Translations under genes and position numbers: made by a program
From: Parelaphostrongylus tenuis
Taxonomy: Eukaryota > Nematoda > Chromadorea > Rhabditida > Metastrongylidae
Length of the DNA: 64,000 bases
Reading direction: 5' to 3'
NCBI GenBank assembly: GCA_019055375.1
Contig: JAHQIW010007195.1
Span: 1 to 64,000, forward strand
The notes under the pieces: model-generated
What the model was told of the DNA's origin: nothing
Databases searched by the model: none
The model's input: the letters and a program-made list of their open reading frames with translations, nothing else
Part shown: positions 23,065 through 34,775 of the stretch, piece by piece
Layout of the letters: every line of letters begins with the position of its first letter
Position numbering within the stretch: the first letter of the stretch is position 1

Positions 23065-24720
23065 AGAGGGGAGATTACAGCCCAAAAGTTAGTGATGTTC
23101 AACATTCAATAATGCTCTTTTAGCATGACCGCAATATAATTCTTACCGGCTGGAATACATGCCGTCCGTTATTATAATAGCTAAGAGAGATGTCCTTAGG
23201 TCCTCAAATTGCCGCTAAACCTGTTCCCATATACAGCCATCTATTGTCGCGAAACAATAAAACGAACTGTGAAAGTGCTAGGACTTGCTTCTCATGCTGG
23301 ATAGGTCCATGAAATGGGATAAGTTATTAGAGCTTCGTGGACATTTGTAATCTTCAAGATTTCTTTGTTTTTACTGCGTTTTCGCAGTGTTATGATGTTC
23401 CAAATACACCTTGAAGTACTGAGTGGTAAGCAAAGATAAAGAGTCGATTTTAAGCGCGAGTCGCATCCGCGTTCCACTCATGCTCATTACGCGCTTGCAA
23501 CTCCCGTGTACGCTCGATTTTTTTGCTTACCGCTCAATTTTCTTAGGTGTTTTCTCTGTGCTAATTCAATAAAGCAATAAGTTTCTCAGACTTTGTATTA
23601 GCCGCACTTTGAATTATGAATTGAAAAATTTGACTATCTCAGTTTCAAATTACAAACTTTCTGGAATGACTACTCTCTAAATCATCTGACGATGATAACA
23701 CTTTCGTAACCTTCTATATCTCCTGTCTTGCTTGAAACAATCCATTCTTTTGTGTTGAACTTTCTCAAAAGTTTGGAAAAGGTTTTGTGGAATTCAGTGG
23801 ATTGTTTACATCTCTCTTGATTCGATAATTTTTTTAATCGCTTTGTTTCGCAACGTTTAATATTGCCTCCAATTCAGTTTTAGTAAACTAAATAACAAAA
23901 AATAAGATTTTTCAAGGAACACTGAACGTGTAGATGAAAAGATGAGGGGGTTTTTTTCTCAAAAGACAAGATATTTCAGGGAACAATGAATAAGTAGATA
24001 AAAAATGGCGATTTTTTTCTCAGTGAAAACTCGATTTTTTTGTAGTTCCTGCAGAGTTTGTGAGCGAAGTATGTTCTCTTTATAAGTATTTTTTTCTTTG
24101 TTTGAAAGCTTTGTGAAAGAACTCTAAACGCCATGCGAACTCTAGTAAGTACCAAGGGCTTGTTTGTTGTAGTTTCTATCAATTATATCACAACGTTTGC
24201 TGAAAATTGCTTCCTGGAATTGTTTTGTTTATGTAGTTGTATGTCTTCTTTGAGGCAACTTCACTCGTTGTCGTTTCAACTAAAAACTCTTTTAAGGCTT
24301 TATACATGGCTTTGAAGTTTGGCCATACTATTCCATGCGCTTACATTTATTCATGGTTGCCTTAATTAGGACGTGTGTAATGCTGTGTTATGCGTATAGT
24401 GCAGTACATGTAGTCGTTGATCTGGTCCCAATCTCAGGACACTTTCCACATTCTTGCGGAATTGAGAATTTTGTATGAGGTCTCTCTGGAATCAAAAACA
24501 CTCATCTGATTTACCGATAGGGCATCACAAGTCTTTATGAAGGCCAAGTAGGCTTCCCACTATTTCTATTATATCACTATTAGAGGCGACTAAGAGATTT
24601 ACCAGCATTTGTGTGCTTTACTCTTTATCATTCATGCCTTGTAATAAACGATAGATCGACTGTCACTGAACCTCTTCATGTAGGATGAGAATCAAAAAAT
24701 ATCTTATTAATTATACTTTT
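23065..24720. other. 1.6 kb with nothing recognised
   Basis: Searched in particular for the missing TPST signal-anchor exon; a hydrophobic frame at 24133-24315 has an in-frame GTAAGT and wrong context, so it was not accepted. Confidence 0.4.
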
Positions 24721-24724
24721 AATT

Positions 24725-24863
24725 AAACTTGGCGCGACGTTGGTGTACTTCTTCAAAGCCGATGACTGGCGTTTCGGCGACTTCACCTTCTTCAAAGCCT
24801 TTTTATCAGGTTGCAAGTCCGTCTATTATCCTGACAGGCGACTCTAAAGGGGGGGGGGGGGGG
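24725..24863 (-). repeat. Penelope terminal-repeat fragment next to poly-G
   Basis: ACTGGCGTTTCGGCGACTTC and CTTCTTCAAAGCC form a decayed hammerhead core on the minus strand. A run of 15 G residues follows at 24849-24863. Confidence 0.6.
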
Positions 24864-25269
24864 AAATCACTGAGATATGTGCCATCGATCTTGAAGAAGA
24901 TATACCAACGTTATGCAAACTTTGAGTGAAATAATATTCGTATATTTTTCATTATGCTTTTGCAATGTGCTTGCTGTAGAGTTGTTAAAGGATTTTTTGA
25001 AAAACATTCTTTCATCTTTTGAACAGCTTCCAAGTAGTCTTTATTTGATGATTTTAGAACACCCTATTTTGCTCAATTGTAAGCCACCTCACTTTACAGC
25101 ATATAAGTGTGACCTCGTTAACTTATGTTCCAATGTCTTTCAACGTTTAGCACCACGTCGCTAACCTCAAAGACATTAATTATGTTGAAAAGAAAATTTT
25201 GCGATGACCTGCCCTAATTTTCTTCTATGTCTGTAATGCTCTTAAGACAGGGTGTTATGTTTGAAATGT

Positions 25270-25400
25270 CATCTAAAAACTTCAACATTGACTAACGTTT
25301 CGGCGGTATCATCTTCTTCAGAGCCTGGAGAGAAATTATTACCCACTTTACTCTGCTAAACACTTTCATAACAGCTCCAGAGAAAAACTCAGGATCTAAT
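25270..25400 (-). repeat. Penelope terminal-repeat fragment
   Basis: Contains the hammerhead motif at 25290-25325 followed by CCTGGAGAGAAATTATTACCC, similar in layout to the terminal repeats at 15898 and 35831. Confidence 0.55.
25290..25325 (-). ncRNA. Penelope-type hammerhead motif, stem II decayed
   Basis: Minus strand: GGCU, CUGAAGA, GAAA, CGUU, AGUC. Stem I pairs with one G-U wobble, core conserved, but the stem II strands (GAUG/CGCC) no longer pair well. Confidence 0.45.
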
Positions 25401-25404
25401 TTTC

Positions 25405-26425
25405 AGTCGCATGAAAACAGCTTCTTCAAGAGCTCTGCTTTCTTTTTTTGACTATTCTTCGTGATCATTCACAATTTCCTACCACCTTTTCATTGCATAG
25501 TTAGATGTGTCGTTCATATTGTCAGCATTTTAGTGATTGCAGAGAGTCGGCCGATAAAAGTGTTTTCCTGAAAATCATGTTTAAAGTAGCGGAACACAGG
25601 GTGTGATGACCAGAAAACTCGTTAAGTCCGCAATAATTTCGTGTGGAACATGCCATTTCATGCAAATGGTTGTCAAACGTTTGCCGATGCTTTTTATTTG
25701 TCCAGAGCATTCTGCTATCCTAAAATTTCATAAACGAGAGCGGTCTGTGCCAAAAAATAGTACTTAATAGTAATTTGAGTAATTTTTAGTAATTCTATTA
25801 GTTCAGTAATTCTTAATAATTTGTATTTATTTTAATCTTGGGAAGAAAAAACCTGGAAATTTGTTTCATCACAGAAATGCGCACGTGTTTGTCCGCCCTT
25901 TCTTGCAAAATTTGAGCCGTCCTTGTCTATGAAACTTTGAGTAAATTCTGAATTCTTATCTTCGCCTAAAGCTTTTGGAAGTTTTAGATTTCTGAGCTCG
26001 AAGATTAAGGTTATGGCATAGGTAAAAACTTCTGTAGTTTGTGAATCTCGTGGTAGTTCTACACCACGTTTTATCGATAGTGTTTGAGTCGTTGCAGTGT
26101 TTGTTACAGTAATTACAATAGTACTGTTGTCGTTTGTTATCCTTCATGCACATGGTTTTCGCCTTCATGTTCCGTTCATTCATATTTTTATCTACTTTTC
26201 AGATAATTTAAACTGATGTTTCATACTGCCAACAACTGACACAATGCGACGCCCTAAATATATTCATATACTCATAATTTCTGTACTATGTATGACATGT
26301 ATACTGTACACCTTCAGGTATAAGTTTATCATTGACGTATCATGTTCATATCCGAAATCTAGCATGTTTCCAAATTCTTAAGCCTCAGTTTGGAGATAAA
26401 TGTTGAAAAATCTTCCGTTCTATTA
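25405..26425. other. Upstream region of TPST, no exon found
   Basis: Expected location of the first TPST exon or promoter. I found no hydrophobic exon ending in the required phase. Poly-AT tracts only. Confidence 0.35.
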
Positions 26426-26430
26426 ATAAA

Positions 26431-26722
26431 TGGACGTGAGAGGCGCAGTGGTTAGAGGAACCCTGCGGCATACACATGGTTTTTGTTTGATCCGGCTCCG
26501 AGGTTAACCAAGCCTCTCATCCCTCCAGGGTCGGCGAATCGGTATCAGAATCGTTTGGAGGAGTACTAGCACTGATGTGATACATCAGTGGGTCACCACC
26601 GAGTTATTGTGTAAGCTTGTATGCATTCAGTCAACTCAAACGAAGCTTTATGAAGTCGAATTCGTGGCGCATCCTGCAGATTTTGATCAACGCCGAAAGT
26701 TTAACGTTGTTATCCTTTGTTG
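26431..26722 (+). mobile_element. SINE-B copy just upstream of the first TPST exon seen
   Basis: Head GAGGCGCAGTGGTTAGAGG, then CCAGGGTCGGCGAAT, GCATTCAGTCAACTC, GGCGCATCCTGCAG, GATCAACGCCGAAAG. Sits within 50 bp of the TPST acceptor at 26771, so it lies in a TPST intron. Confidence 0.75.
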
Positions 26723-26771
26723 TAGTATATGTCAAAGCTGGTTGTTCATTAATACATTATAAGTTTTCCAG

Positions 26772-29700
26772 AATATCTAGTCCTTCATGCGATACTACTT
26801 CACTTCGACCAATAGCACATGGAAATGTAAACGAGTATTCACCATTCATATTCATTGGTAAGTCTACCACATACCGTTATAGTGGTAATTGATGACCATG
26901 ACACTACGATTGAAGGTGGCATGCCTCGATCAGGGACAACACTTATGCGAGCAATGCTTGACGCTCACCCAGACGTACGATGTGGAGAGGAAACTCGAGT
27001 AATACCTCGAATACTGGGTCTTAACTCACAATGGAGAAAAAGTGAAAAGGTTGCACCGATTAATACAATCACTATTAAAGTTATCAATTATCTGATGGAA
27101 TATTCTGAGCAATAACTATCAATTTCGTTCGTTTCGAATTTTCTTTTTTCTTGAAACCAGGCTCAAATTTCAATTTGCCTGGAATTTTTTTTTAAGCCAT
27201 GCACATTTCGATGGACGTTTCAATCAAAAATTTATCTGTCATATGACCGCTCCAATAACCTTAATTCATACTTTGATTTATTAGGTTTCTTCAATACTTT
27301 TTTCTTTACATAACGTAACGTCCATTTACCATACTGTAGTGATCTCAGAGGAAAGAGTTTAGCTATCAGCCACTCTGAGATGTATATTGAGTTCTGCATT
27401 CAGGCCTACTAATTAGCCAATCTTTATCTCAGTATTATGATTTGATCACAGCTCGACATTGGAAAACTGATCCATTTTTATCCTATGCTTCAGCACTGAC
27501 ATGGTAACTTGCCACGTCAGGGATTAGTAGCATGTTAATTTCCCAGCGCTCTTGACGAATTGTCTATGTCGATAATTTAATTCTTAATTTTGCAAGACTA
27601 AGGTGGTCTTCGATACAGTGGCAAACGAAACTACATCAATATGTTATTTTTGTCTTCCAAAACCAAATAGGCTATCTCCGATTGGCTACTAGACTTAGAG
27701 TTTACTTGCTTATTTGGATACTTAAATGACCCGTCTTGACAAGTTGCAGTAGCCGTGCATATTTTCTGTCATTTCGTTCCCGCTAAATCGTCATCCATGG
27801 AAGTGGTTTGCTTCGAGCATAGCGGCATATGCGAGTGTCATTAAAGCCGCTTAATTTTGGTCACGAACACACTCCGTCCATCGTGAAGGTAACTTCAAGA
27901 GAGGCCTGCATCCTTGTGTAGTCCTACCCTTTTTTATCTATCTGTCGTCTCTTGTTATTATTTGACCTGTTCTTTAATGTTTGGTCATCGATATGTCAAA
28001 TCCTGATTCTTGCACTTGGAACAGGTTTCGAGTGTTGACTTCACACTCCCACTAATTCCTGGGACCTGACTATCGATTAGCTTCGATCGGAGTATTCCGT
28101 ATCTTCTAATTGAGCTAACACGAGGTTGTTAATGAATGATTTGTTCGGTACAGTACAGGTAATACTAAATAGAGAGTTACGATAGCTGACGGTTCGGCGG
28201 TTTCGCCTTCTTCAGAGCCTGAAAAGTCTAATTAACATGCAATCTACTCAGCCAAATACTTCCTCAATCAAGCAGAAATGACTAAGTATTTAAATATTTA
28301 ATCGAATAACTTAGTGTATAAGCAAGAATTCAGTTCTCATGTATTAAGTCCTATCTGCTCTGCTTATGGGGTGTTTGACTAAGTACATTGCATGTAAATT
28401 TGACTCTTTCAGGCTTCATAGAAGGCAAAACTGGCGGAACGTCAGTCATCAAAACTCTATGTCGTACTATCTGTATTGTACTGAATGAATCGTTTGCTAA
28501 TAGCCTCATGTCCGCTTACTGAGAGAACTGCGGAATCATTCCCACCAAGTTAAATTTGTGTAGTCGGTCATGCTTCCAAAGACATCGCTCAAATCCTATG
28601 TTAATGGTGCGCAAAATTCTTGATGAGGTTGAAGTACGCTCACTTATGTGGTGCATAACACAGCTGTTTGGAGCTTCGCTCAGAAATTCAATAAACTCTG
28701 ATAGAATGTTGTAAGCTTTTCAAGAGGTCTGATACGGCATCTCGACAAAGTGTCACTCCACGTGAAGTGAAATGATACTGATTCATTTGATCAGTTGATG
28801 TTGCGTTCCAGAGTGAGTGATTGTCGATTGCAGGCTTACGGATGTTACTTACGTTTCATGGAGTCTCAAAAAAAAAACTGATGGAAGATAACTGCTACAT
28901 ATGTTCCGTGACAGTCGTAAGTCATATAGTCGACAATCAGTCACTTTGAACGCAATATCAAGTGATTATTTTGATGTAGAGTGATACTCCATCGGCTTCT
29001 ATTGTTAATTATAGCAGGGGTGAGGCGTAAGGGGATGTTGTATTGAAGAGGCGTGCGTGAAAGCCGAAACGTACGTAGACCTCGAGGTGCCATACATGAC
29101 TACCTGAAAGGCTTAAAACATTCCATTAGCATAGCAGAGCGCTGGGAGTACCGTTGAGTTGAAAGGTGAGCGGCAAATTTTGGGTACGTGAGTTACTAAA
29201 TGGCTTCTTAGCGAGACCCAAATGCTACCTCTATTGGTTCCCTCTCCTTTCTAATTCTCCCTTCATGGTGTTATCTGTGTTCAATGAACGTCGAGGGCAC
29301 ACGATACGAATAGGTTTGTGTGATCAGAAAACCACGCAGCAGTATATATTCGCCTACGCATTTCGCGTCTTTAATTTTGTCATCACTGGAGATCGTGTCG
29401 CCACACGCTAATCGACGCTGTCCGATTATTTAACCAATTGAATTACTGGCTAATTCACTTACAAAACAAATCTCTGTAGTGATACGTTTGAGATATGATT
29501 TTGTATAGTTTTCTGAAGTCACTATACACTCTTAACACTCATCTGCGCACCAAATCCCTCAACGTTGTGATAGATCGTCTAAATGAAACGTTCCAACACT
29601 TTGGAGTGGAATCCGTACAAAGTATTGTTATTTCTCCTACTTTTACGGTGCAGTGGTCTCATCAAAGCGTCTCGGTTATCATTCATCACATGTCGCTTAT

Positions 29701-30373
29701 TTCCGACAATTAGCGCCACCTGATGTGCTTCCGTGATTACAATAATGTTAAGCAGCCGTTGACCCCGCCTTCTAACATGTTTCACTAATCTAGGCTATTT
29801 ACTCACCATATCTCAAAATTACAGGTTTTTGAAGTAAACGAATGATTGTTGACCGCACCCCGTGTAACAAGCTAATCATTCCCTTTTTTGTCCTTTATCG
29901 CAGGTTTAGTGTTTCCCTATTGAACCTTGTAATCAAACAGGAAAACATCGTTCATCCACTTGAGCCTATTGGAATCATTCCAAAGAGTTTGCTAGTTGTT
30001 ACGTATGCACCTATACTTCATGTTAGACGGCTTACAAGTCATTTTCCAAGTCACTTTGACTTTTTTAATTTGTAAGTAGGTCACTCTGTTTTTGTGCTTC
30101 ATGAAGATTATTTTATTCAGTAAAAAACTTGTAGAAAGAAATTAATCGTTGTAATGTACGAGAATTCTTTTTATTTTACCACTTGAGTAGCCGTGTTATA
30201 ACGATATCACTATTATCCAAGAATGTTGAGTGACATGAAAACTCAAACCGTGGACAAGTATTTCAACCGTCGCACCTTTTCCGTAGGCTCGCCCGGAAAA
30301 AAGTCCAAGATTTTGCCTATCTCGGATTCTTGTATATAGTATATATGCATATATATAGGTGCGTATAGTATAC

Positions 30374-30410
<37 letters not shown>

Positions 30411-32811
30411 TGAAACGTCGGAGCCGCTGTGACCGAGTGTTTGTGATGTACGTCGCGCGTACGTGAAGCCACGCTCCACCCCTCAATTCTCTCCGTCAAC
30501 CAACAATAACGTCTTATGGAGTGCCAGAGCAAGACTATCCTCGAGATTGCAGGGAGACTCACTTCAACAGTATTCTACTTCGTACAATAAGAAGACGAAT
30601 AAATGGAGTGAATGATAGAAGTACTGAGATGCGCACAGTGGAAAAAAAAACACCGTGAAGACGGTTTTCTAAAGTATAAAAAAGTTACATATAACATCAT
30701 GACAATTAATAAAGCGGCAAAATAAAAAGTTTATGTATACTGTATATATCCACGGTTGTCAGCTTACTGGGTGTAATGTCAAGAAGTGCTTACTAAACGA
30801 AACTCATTGTCGGTTGGTAGCTGGCACTTCCGGTACCTTATATCGCAGGACTGATAGCACAGTAAAAGCCCTGGTAGTGGGGCAGTGGTTAGCACAGCCC
30901 TTGAAATGGTGAGACGTGAGTGAACTTCGTGTATTTTCGTAATTTTGCAATATCGCTCAACATTCTCCGATATACCTTGTTATAATTGTCGCTACCATGT
31001 TTAACCATTCTATTTTAGGAGTGGAACCGTCTCCAAGAAGCAGGTGTGACGAATGAAGTCCTTAAGAGTGCCATATCATCATTTATTATTCAGGTTCTCT
31101 CAAGATTTTGTTCGTTCATGTTTATCACCTGGACGGTATTAACTATTTGCTAACGTTTCCTTCCGCTTTTTCCATGTATGAGGTCCTATAGATTAAAGGA
31201 AGTCGTCAATTTGTAGATGATTTTTATGTTACCAATTCAGGTCATAGCGGGTCATGGCGCTCCAGCTAAACGATTATGTAATAAAGATCCATTAACAATG
31301 AAATCTGCTGTATATTTGTCGCAGATGTTACCGAACGCTCAGTATATTTTTATGATAAGAGATGGAAGAGCAACTGTGCATAGTATCATTTCACGAAAGG
31401 TTTGTTTCCATAAAAAAACTGCATAGAGATGTGTGAAGAATGAATGGTGGCGCAAATGTGCCTCGGTGGTGTAATGGTAGTAGACGCGTCTCCGGTATGA
31501 TGAAACGCGGGTTCAATTCTCGACTGGGGCCTTCTTTTGCTCACCACTCAGATTTCTCAGATAGATATGAAATATTATAACAGTGCGAAAAGATGCAGTA
31601 AAAATACTAGAACTTTTACATATAAAAAAACTGGACTAAAATTCAGTTGTGATGTTTGATATTGCTTGAACTCTTTCTGTTGCGATACCTACCATTACGA
31701 TAAAAAAAAGTAAATAGTCGCATTCTTAGTATTGTGGAATTATGAAGTCGAGTGCAGTTCAGGTGACTATCACCGGCTTCGACCTAAACGATTATCGTCA
31801 GTGCATGACAAAATGGAATTCAATTATGGAAGTTATGGACGATCAATGCAGCCGTGTTGGTGATAAGTGTTTGAAGGTTGTGAAGTTCTATTGCATTTCA
31901 ATAATTTGAGCGATTTGAACGGAAGCGTGTGGCTCAATGGTTAGAGGTGCTCTGTGAACACTCACGTGGTCACTGGTTCCATTTTGCGCCGATGGCTCAA
32001 CACCCCATTATTTCCTCCTGAGTCGGTGAATTGATACCAGACTTGTCTGAGAAGATATTAGCACTCAATACATAGGTAGACCACCACCACGAGTCATTAT
32101 AAAGGCCGGATATGCATTCAGTCACCTCTAACGATGCCAGATGAAATCAAATCTGATGGCACAGGCCCCAGGGACTGATTAGTTCTGAGAGGCTTTAGGT
32201 TTAAATGATTTGCAATGATATTCAGGTATACTACGAGCAGTTAGTTCTGCATCCTGAACCACAAATGCGGCGAATATTGGAGTTTTTGAAAATTCCATGG
32301 AATGATAGTGTATTACATCATGAGGAATATATAGGAAAGGATATCAAACTTTCGAAAGTTGAGAGGAGCTCTGATCAGGTCAGAGCATTTTATTGAAGTC
32401 TATACAACTCAAAGTGGTCCGTATCAATGGACTAACGTTCTATATTCTTTTTCAAGTGCTTATGATAGTTTGCCCACTTTTTATTGCTATTCAAATATTC
32501 CAAATGATATTTTTAGGTTATCAAACCGGTAAATATCGATGCGTTAACTAAGTGGGTAGATGCATTCCCGAAGAACGTTTTGGAGGAAGTAGATCTTCTG
32601 GCGCCAATGTTAAGAAAGCTTGGTTATGATTCAAGCGCAAATCCGCCATATTACGGTAGTAGGCTTGAAATCGTAGAATTTTCAGAGGTTTTCGTCTTCT
32701 AAATTTTGTAATCCTTTTTCTATAGGGAAACCGGATGAGCTGGTTTCAAAGAAGACGGAGGATGTGCATAAGCATCGTAAAGAATGGTATGAGAAAGCCG
32801 TGGAGTCGTAA
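26772..32811 (+). CDS. TPST: Protein-tyrosine sulfotransferase (8 exons seen, N-terminal exon missing)
   Basis: Transfers sulfate from PAPS to tyrosines of secreted and membrane proteins in the trans-Golgi. Exons: 26772-26857, 26916-27049, 31019-31093, 31241-31399, 31763-31876, 32226-32378, 32517-32655, 32726-32811, all with GT/AG borders and matching phases. Seen: the 5'-phosphosulfate loop [15 protein letters not shown], the CGEETR segment carrying the family's catalytic Glu, LCNKDP with the catalytic Lys, the 3'-phosphate motif [15 protein letters not shown], Cys pairs in [17 protein letters not shown], and VERSSDQV before the C-terminal helices. The first exon seen opens in phase after an upstream exon that should encode the signal anchor; I could not find it in 20-26.7 kb. 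The third intron-separated block follows a 4-kb intron; introns 4 and 5 hold tRNA-like and SINE-B insertions. The C-terminus appears frameshifted at about 32800-32805 (see findings). Family identity is very secure; tpst-1 versus tpst-2 is not resolved. Confidence 0.93.
27120..27205 (+). repeat. Left-end fragment of the hammerhead MITE family
   Basis: TTCGTTTCGAATTTTC, TTGAAACCAGGCTCAAATTTC and TTTTAAGCCATGC correspond to the outer end of the 7222 element; located in TPST intron 2. Confidence 0.45.
28128..28498. repeat. Penelope terminal-repeat foldback
   Basis: Left arm (TGAATGATTTGTTCGGTACA to CAGAGCCTGAAAAG) is matched in reverse by the right arm (CTTTCAGGCTTCATAGAAGG to GTACTGAATGAATCG). 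No coding remains. Lies in TPST intron 2. Confidence 0.7.
28184..28219 (-). ncRNA. Penelope-type hammerhead motif
   Basis: Minus strand: GGCU, CUGAAGA, extra A, GGCG-AAAC-CGCC, GAA, C in place of the conserved A, CGUC, AGCU. Stems I and II pair, but the A-to-C change at the base of stem III should weaken or abolish cleavage. Confidence 0.5.
28735..29000. repeat. Foldback repeat in TPST intron 2
   Basis: TGATGTTGCGTTCCAGAGTG, GATTGTCGATTGCAGGCTTACG are matched in reverse by CGTAAGTCATATAGTCGACAATC and CACTTTGAACGCAATATCA. Spacer about 100 bp. No coding. Confidence 0.65.
29030..29190 (+). repeat. Hammerhead-derived repeat with GGTGCCATAC tail
   Basis: TTGAAGAGGCGTGCGTGAAAG, CCGAAACGTACGTAGACC, CTCGAGGTGCCATACATGAC then AGGCTTAAAACATTCC. 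The core is degraded (UUGAAGA). The continuation CAGAGCGCTGGGAG recurs near 13028. Confidence 0.55.
29200..30340. other. TPST intron 2, nothing recognised
   Basis: Several open frames of 68-81 codons without domains; intronic by position. Confidence 0.4.
30343..30413. repeat. TA microsatellite
   Basis: Nearly pure TA/TATG run in TPST intron 2. Confidence 0.9.
30415..30650 (+). mobile_element. SINE-C copy
   Basis: Head GTGACCGAGTGTTTGTGATG, then CAATTCTCTCCGTCAACC, GCAAGACTATCCTCGAGATTG, AATAAGAAGACGAA and AGTACTGAGATGC with an A tail. In TPST intron 2. Confidence 0.65.
30880..30975 (+). repeat. Degenerate SINE-A head
   Basis: GTGGGGCAGTGGTTAGCAC, GGTGAGACGTGAGTGAAC, TTTTGCAATATCGCTCAAC: A-box region and tail recognisable, B box lost. 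Ends 40 bp before a TPST exon. Confidence 0.45.
31446..31535 (+). repeat. tRNA-like SINE-A head in TPST intron 4
   Basis: TGCCTCGGTGGTGTAATGG, TAGTAGACGCGTCTCCGG, GCGGGTTCAATTCTCGAC: A and B boxes present, T stem has four pairs, acceptor pairing weak. Preceded by the family leader GGTGGCGCAAAT. Not a confident functional tRNA. Confidence 0.55.
31921..32205 (+). mobile_element. SINE-B copy in TPST intron 5
   Basis: GTGGCTCAATGGTTAGAGGTG head, GAGTCGGTGAATTGATACC, GAGTCATTATAAAGGCC, GCATTCAGTCACCTC blocks; tail diverged. Ends about 20 bp before the next exon's acceptor. Confidence 0.7.
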
Positions 32812-32814
32812 ATG

Positions 32815-33520
32815 ATCCGGCGCGAGTCGAAAAAACCATATCCTTAGCCGAATTGAATATATTCTAATGAACATGGGTAATTTTTGTTTCTAGGGTAAAC
32901 TATGTGCATGTTATTTTCCAAACTTCTCTCGATCTCTTTGGTTTTGCCGGTTGGTAAAGTCGTGATTTTTGCCGTTAATGGATCCAACACATTGCTATAA
33001 GTTATTTATGAAGATAATCAACTAAATATCTTGGCATGTGCTTGTTTGCTGGAATCCTCTTTCATTTGTAAAACTTATGCGCTCAGTACTGTGATAAGTG
33101 ATATTTCCCATATATATATTCAGCCTTATCATGAATTACCGGAGTGTCGGCACATGTGCAATTGGTGACTGTATGACGCTTTTTCAATGACCTCAGGGTT
33201 TATGAGGTTGTGTATTACTTTGATAAATTTTCCACTCGTTCGAGTAAATAAATAATAGGTTTTCATACCGATGTGATGCTGTTCGAAATTATGTCGTTAA
33301 AATATTGTGAGACTAGAGACTTTATCCGACTGTCGATGTTTGAGTTTCTTCATCTGCGAAGTTTCACATAAATTAATCTGTAAATCGTAATTTTGTTAAT
33401 TGTTGGAGTGTGATTTTATTCAGTATCTAATGATTAGCTTCCAATCGACTGTATTTTAGACTTCGCCTAGAATTCATTGTAGTCTAACAGATTTTTTCAG
33501 CCTTTTTGAGGTCTGGTAGG
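32815..33520. other. TPST 3' flank
   Basis: An AATAAA at about 33247 is a plausible but distant cleavage signal. The first 60 bases after the stop continue an open frame relevant to the suspected frameshift. Confidence 0.35.
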
Positions 33521-33525
33521 GCATT

Positions 33526-33785
33526 TCGGGTCGTACACTAACGTTTCGGCGTTACACACACGCCTCATCAGTATCGCGTGCCTTACACCTTAGCACCACA
33601 ACTAATAATAGCGGCACCGAAGATTTATCGATATTGAAGAACTGGAAAGAACACTTGATGTTGCAGCCTAGACTGATTTTCAGTTGATGGTTTACGGCTG
33701 GTAACCCTCTCGAGGTGCCATACCAGGCCTCAAGAAGACTTGAAAATTTTATCGGACCATATTCAATGATCAGTTCTATTTACGG
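33526..33785. repeat. Hammerhead repeat with inverted tail copy
   Basis: The minus-strand motif at 33532-33580 is followed at 33714 by a plus-strand tail CTCTCGAGGTGCCATACC, GGCCTCAAGAAGAC, GGACCATATTCA, like that at 29085 and 40990. Sits between convergent TPST and SBDS. Confidence 0.55.
33532..33580 (-). ncRNA. Hammerhead-like core
   Basis: Minus strand: CUGAUGA, stem II GGCGU-GUGUGUA-ACGCC (five pairs), GAAA, CGUU. Core and stem II perfect; I could not find a matching stem I next to the core, so the motif may be inactive or depend on a distal helix. Confidence 0.5.
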
Positions 33786-34529
33786 CTCTGCAGCCCTATA
33801 CAAGTCTATATGATTGGTACAATCATTCATCTCTATGTTGGAAATCCAGCTCATCACCAATACCTGGAAGCTGATAAGCGATATTGAGGGGTGTAAGTAT
33901 GATTAGCTAAACTGAAGATAATATTTAGACCCGCATCGGTAACTAGTGACCGTTTTAAGGTTCATGAATAACAATGAATGGATAGTGGAGTCGTTGATTA
34001 TAGTTCTCTCCGTAGCCAACAACTGAAGTGCAGCTAGATCATATAAAATTGAAACATGGAGTATTTCTATTCAGCTTTTTCCAATTTTTTATTAGTTCTC
34101 CTCAAAAAAAGTGTTATAGACATTTCAACCTCAACTTTTGAAAAGGCATCCAAGTATTACAAACGGGTATGAGGTCGGATTATCCTATGCGTACTGTTAG
34201 CATGAAATCAAGAATCTAAATACAACGGCAAATTTTGGAGCGTCCACCATTCTGTGTATAAAGTGAACTAGTTGCCGTAAATATAATTGGAGGAAATGGG
34301 ACGAAAGCATAGATTATATAGTTCTAACATTACTAGGTCCTTCACAGTACAAATGCATATTCCAAATTATCAATAACCAACTTCGAAGTTTTATAACGAG
34401 GTTTTGTAAGAAAAAGACGATTGAAAGGCATTATATGTTTCATAACAATCGTGAGCCATTCGACTGAAAAATAATTTCTAAAAAACATTTTACGCTGTTC
34501 TGATTCTAACATGTGTTTCCCGGCTCCCT

Positions 34530-34775
34530 ACTATCATTAGGGGTGAGTTAGTGACGGAGCGTGTAGCTCCGATGAAGCGGGCGAGACCAGCGAAACATAC
34601 GTAGGTCACTGACATACTGAACCTCGAACAGACTTGAAACAGGTCTCTCAAATTATCTCAATTACTTTTTTTTTTGGCTTGATCGCGCGAAAACGAATGT
34701 TTTGCACTGTACTGGTGCCATAACAGGCCCTACGGAAGGCTCAAAATATATTAGCAGATTGAAAATATATTTATT
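34530..34775 (+). repeat. Hammerhead-derived repeat, variant core
   Basis: AGTGAC, hairpin GGAGC-GTGTA-GCTCC, GATGAAGC, GCGAAACATACGTAG, GTCACT. The outer AGUGAC/GUCACU pairs over six bases. A second tail with GGTGCCATAACAGGCC follows at 34715. Confidence 0.45.

Noticed and set aside
24133..24315. Hydrophobic frame as the missing TPST signal-anchor exon
   Set aside because: Contains an in-frame GTAAGT early and ends without a donor in the required phase.
24913..25164. Second hydrophobic frame as TPST first exon
   Set aside because: The possible donor (GTAGAG) is in phase 0, whereas the next exon needs two leading bases.
31450..31522. Intronic functional tRNA
   Set aside because: Weak acceptor pairing and an imperfect T stem; matches other SINE-A heads.
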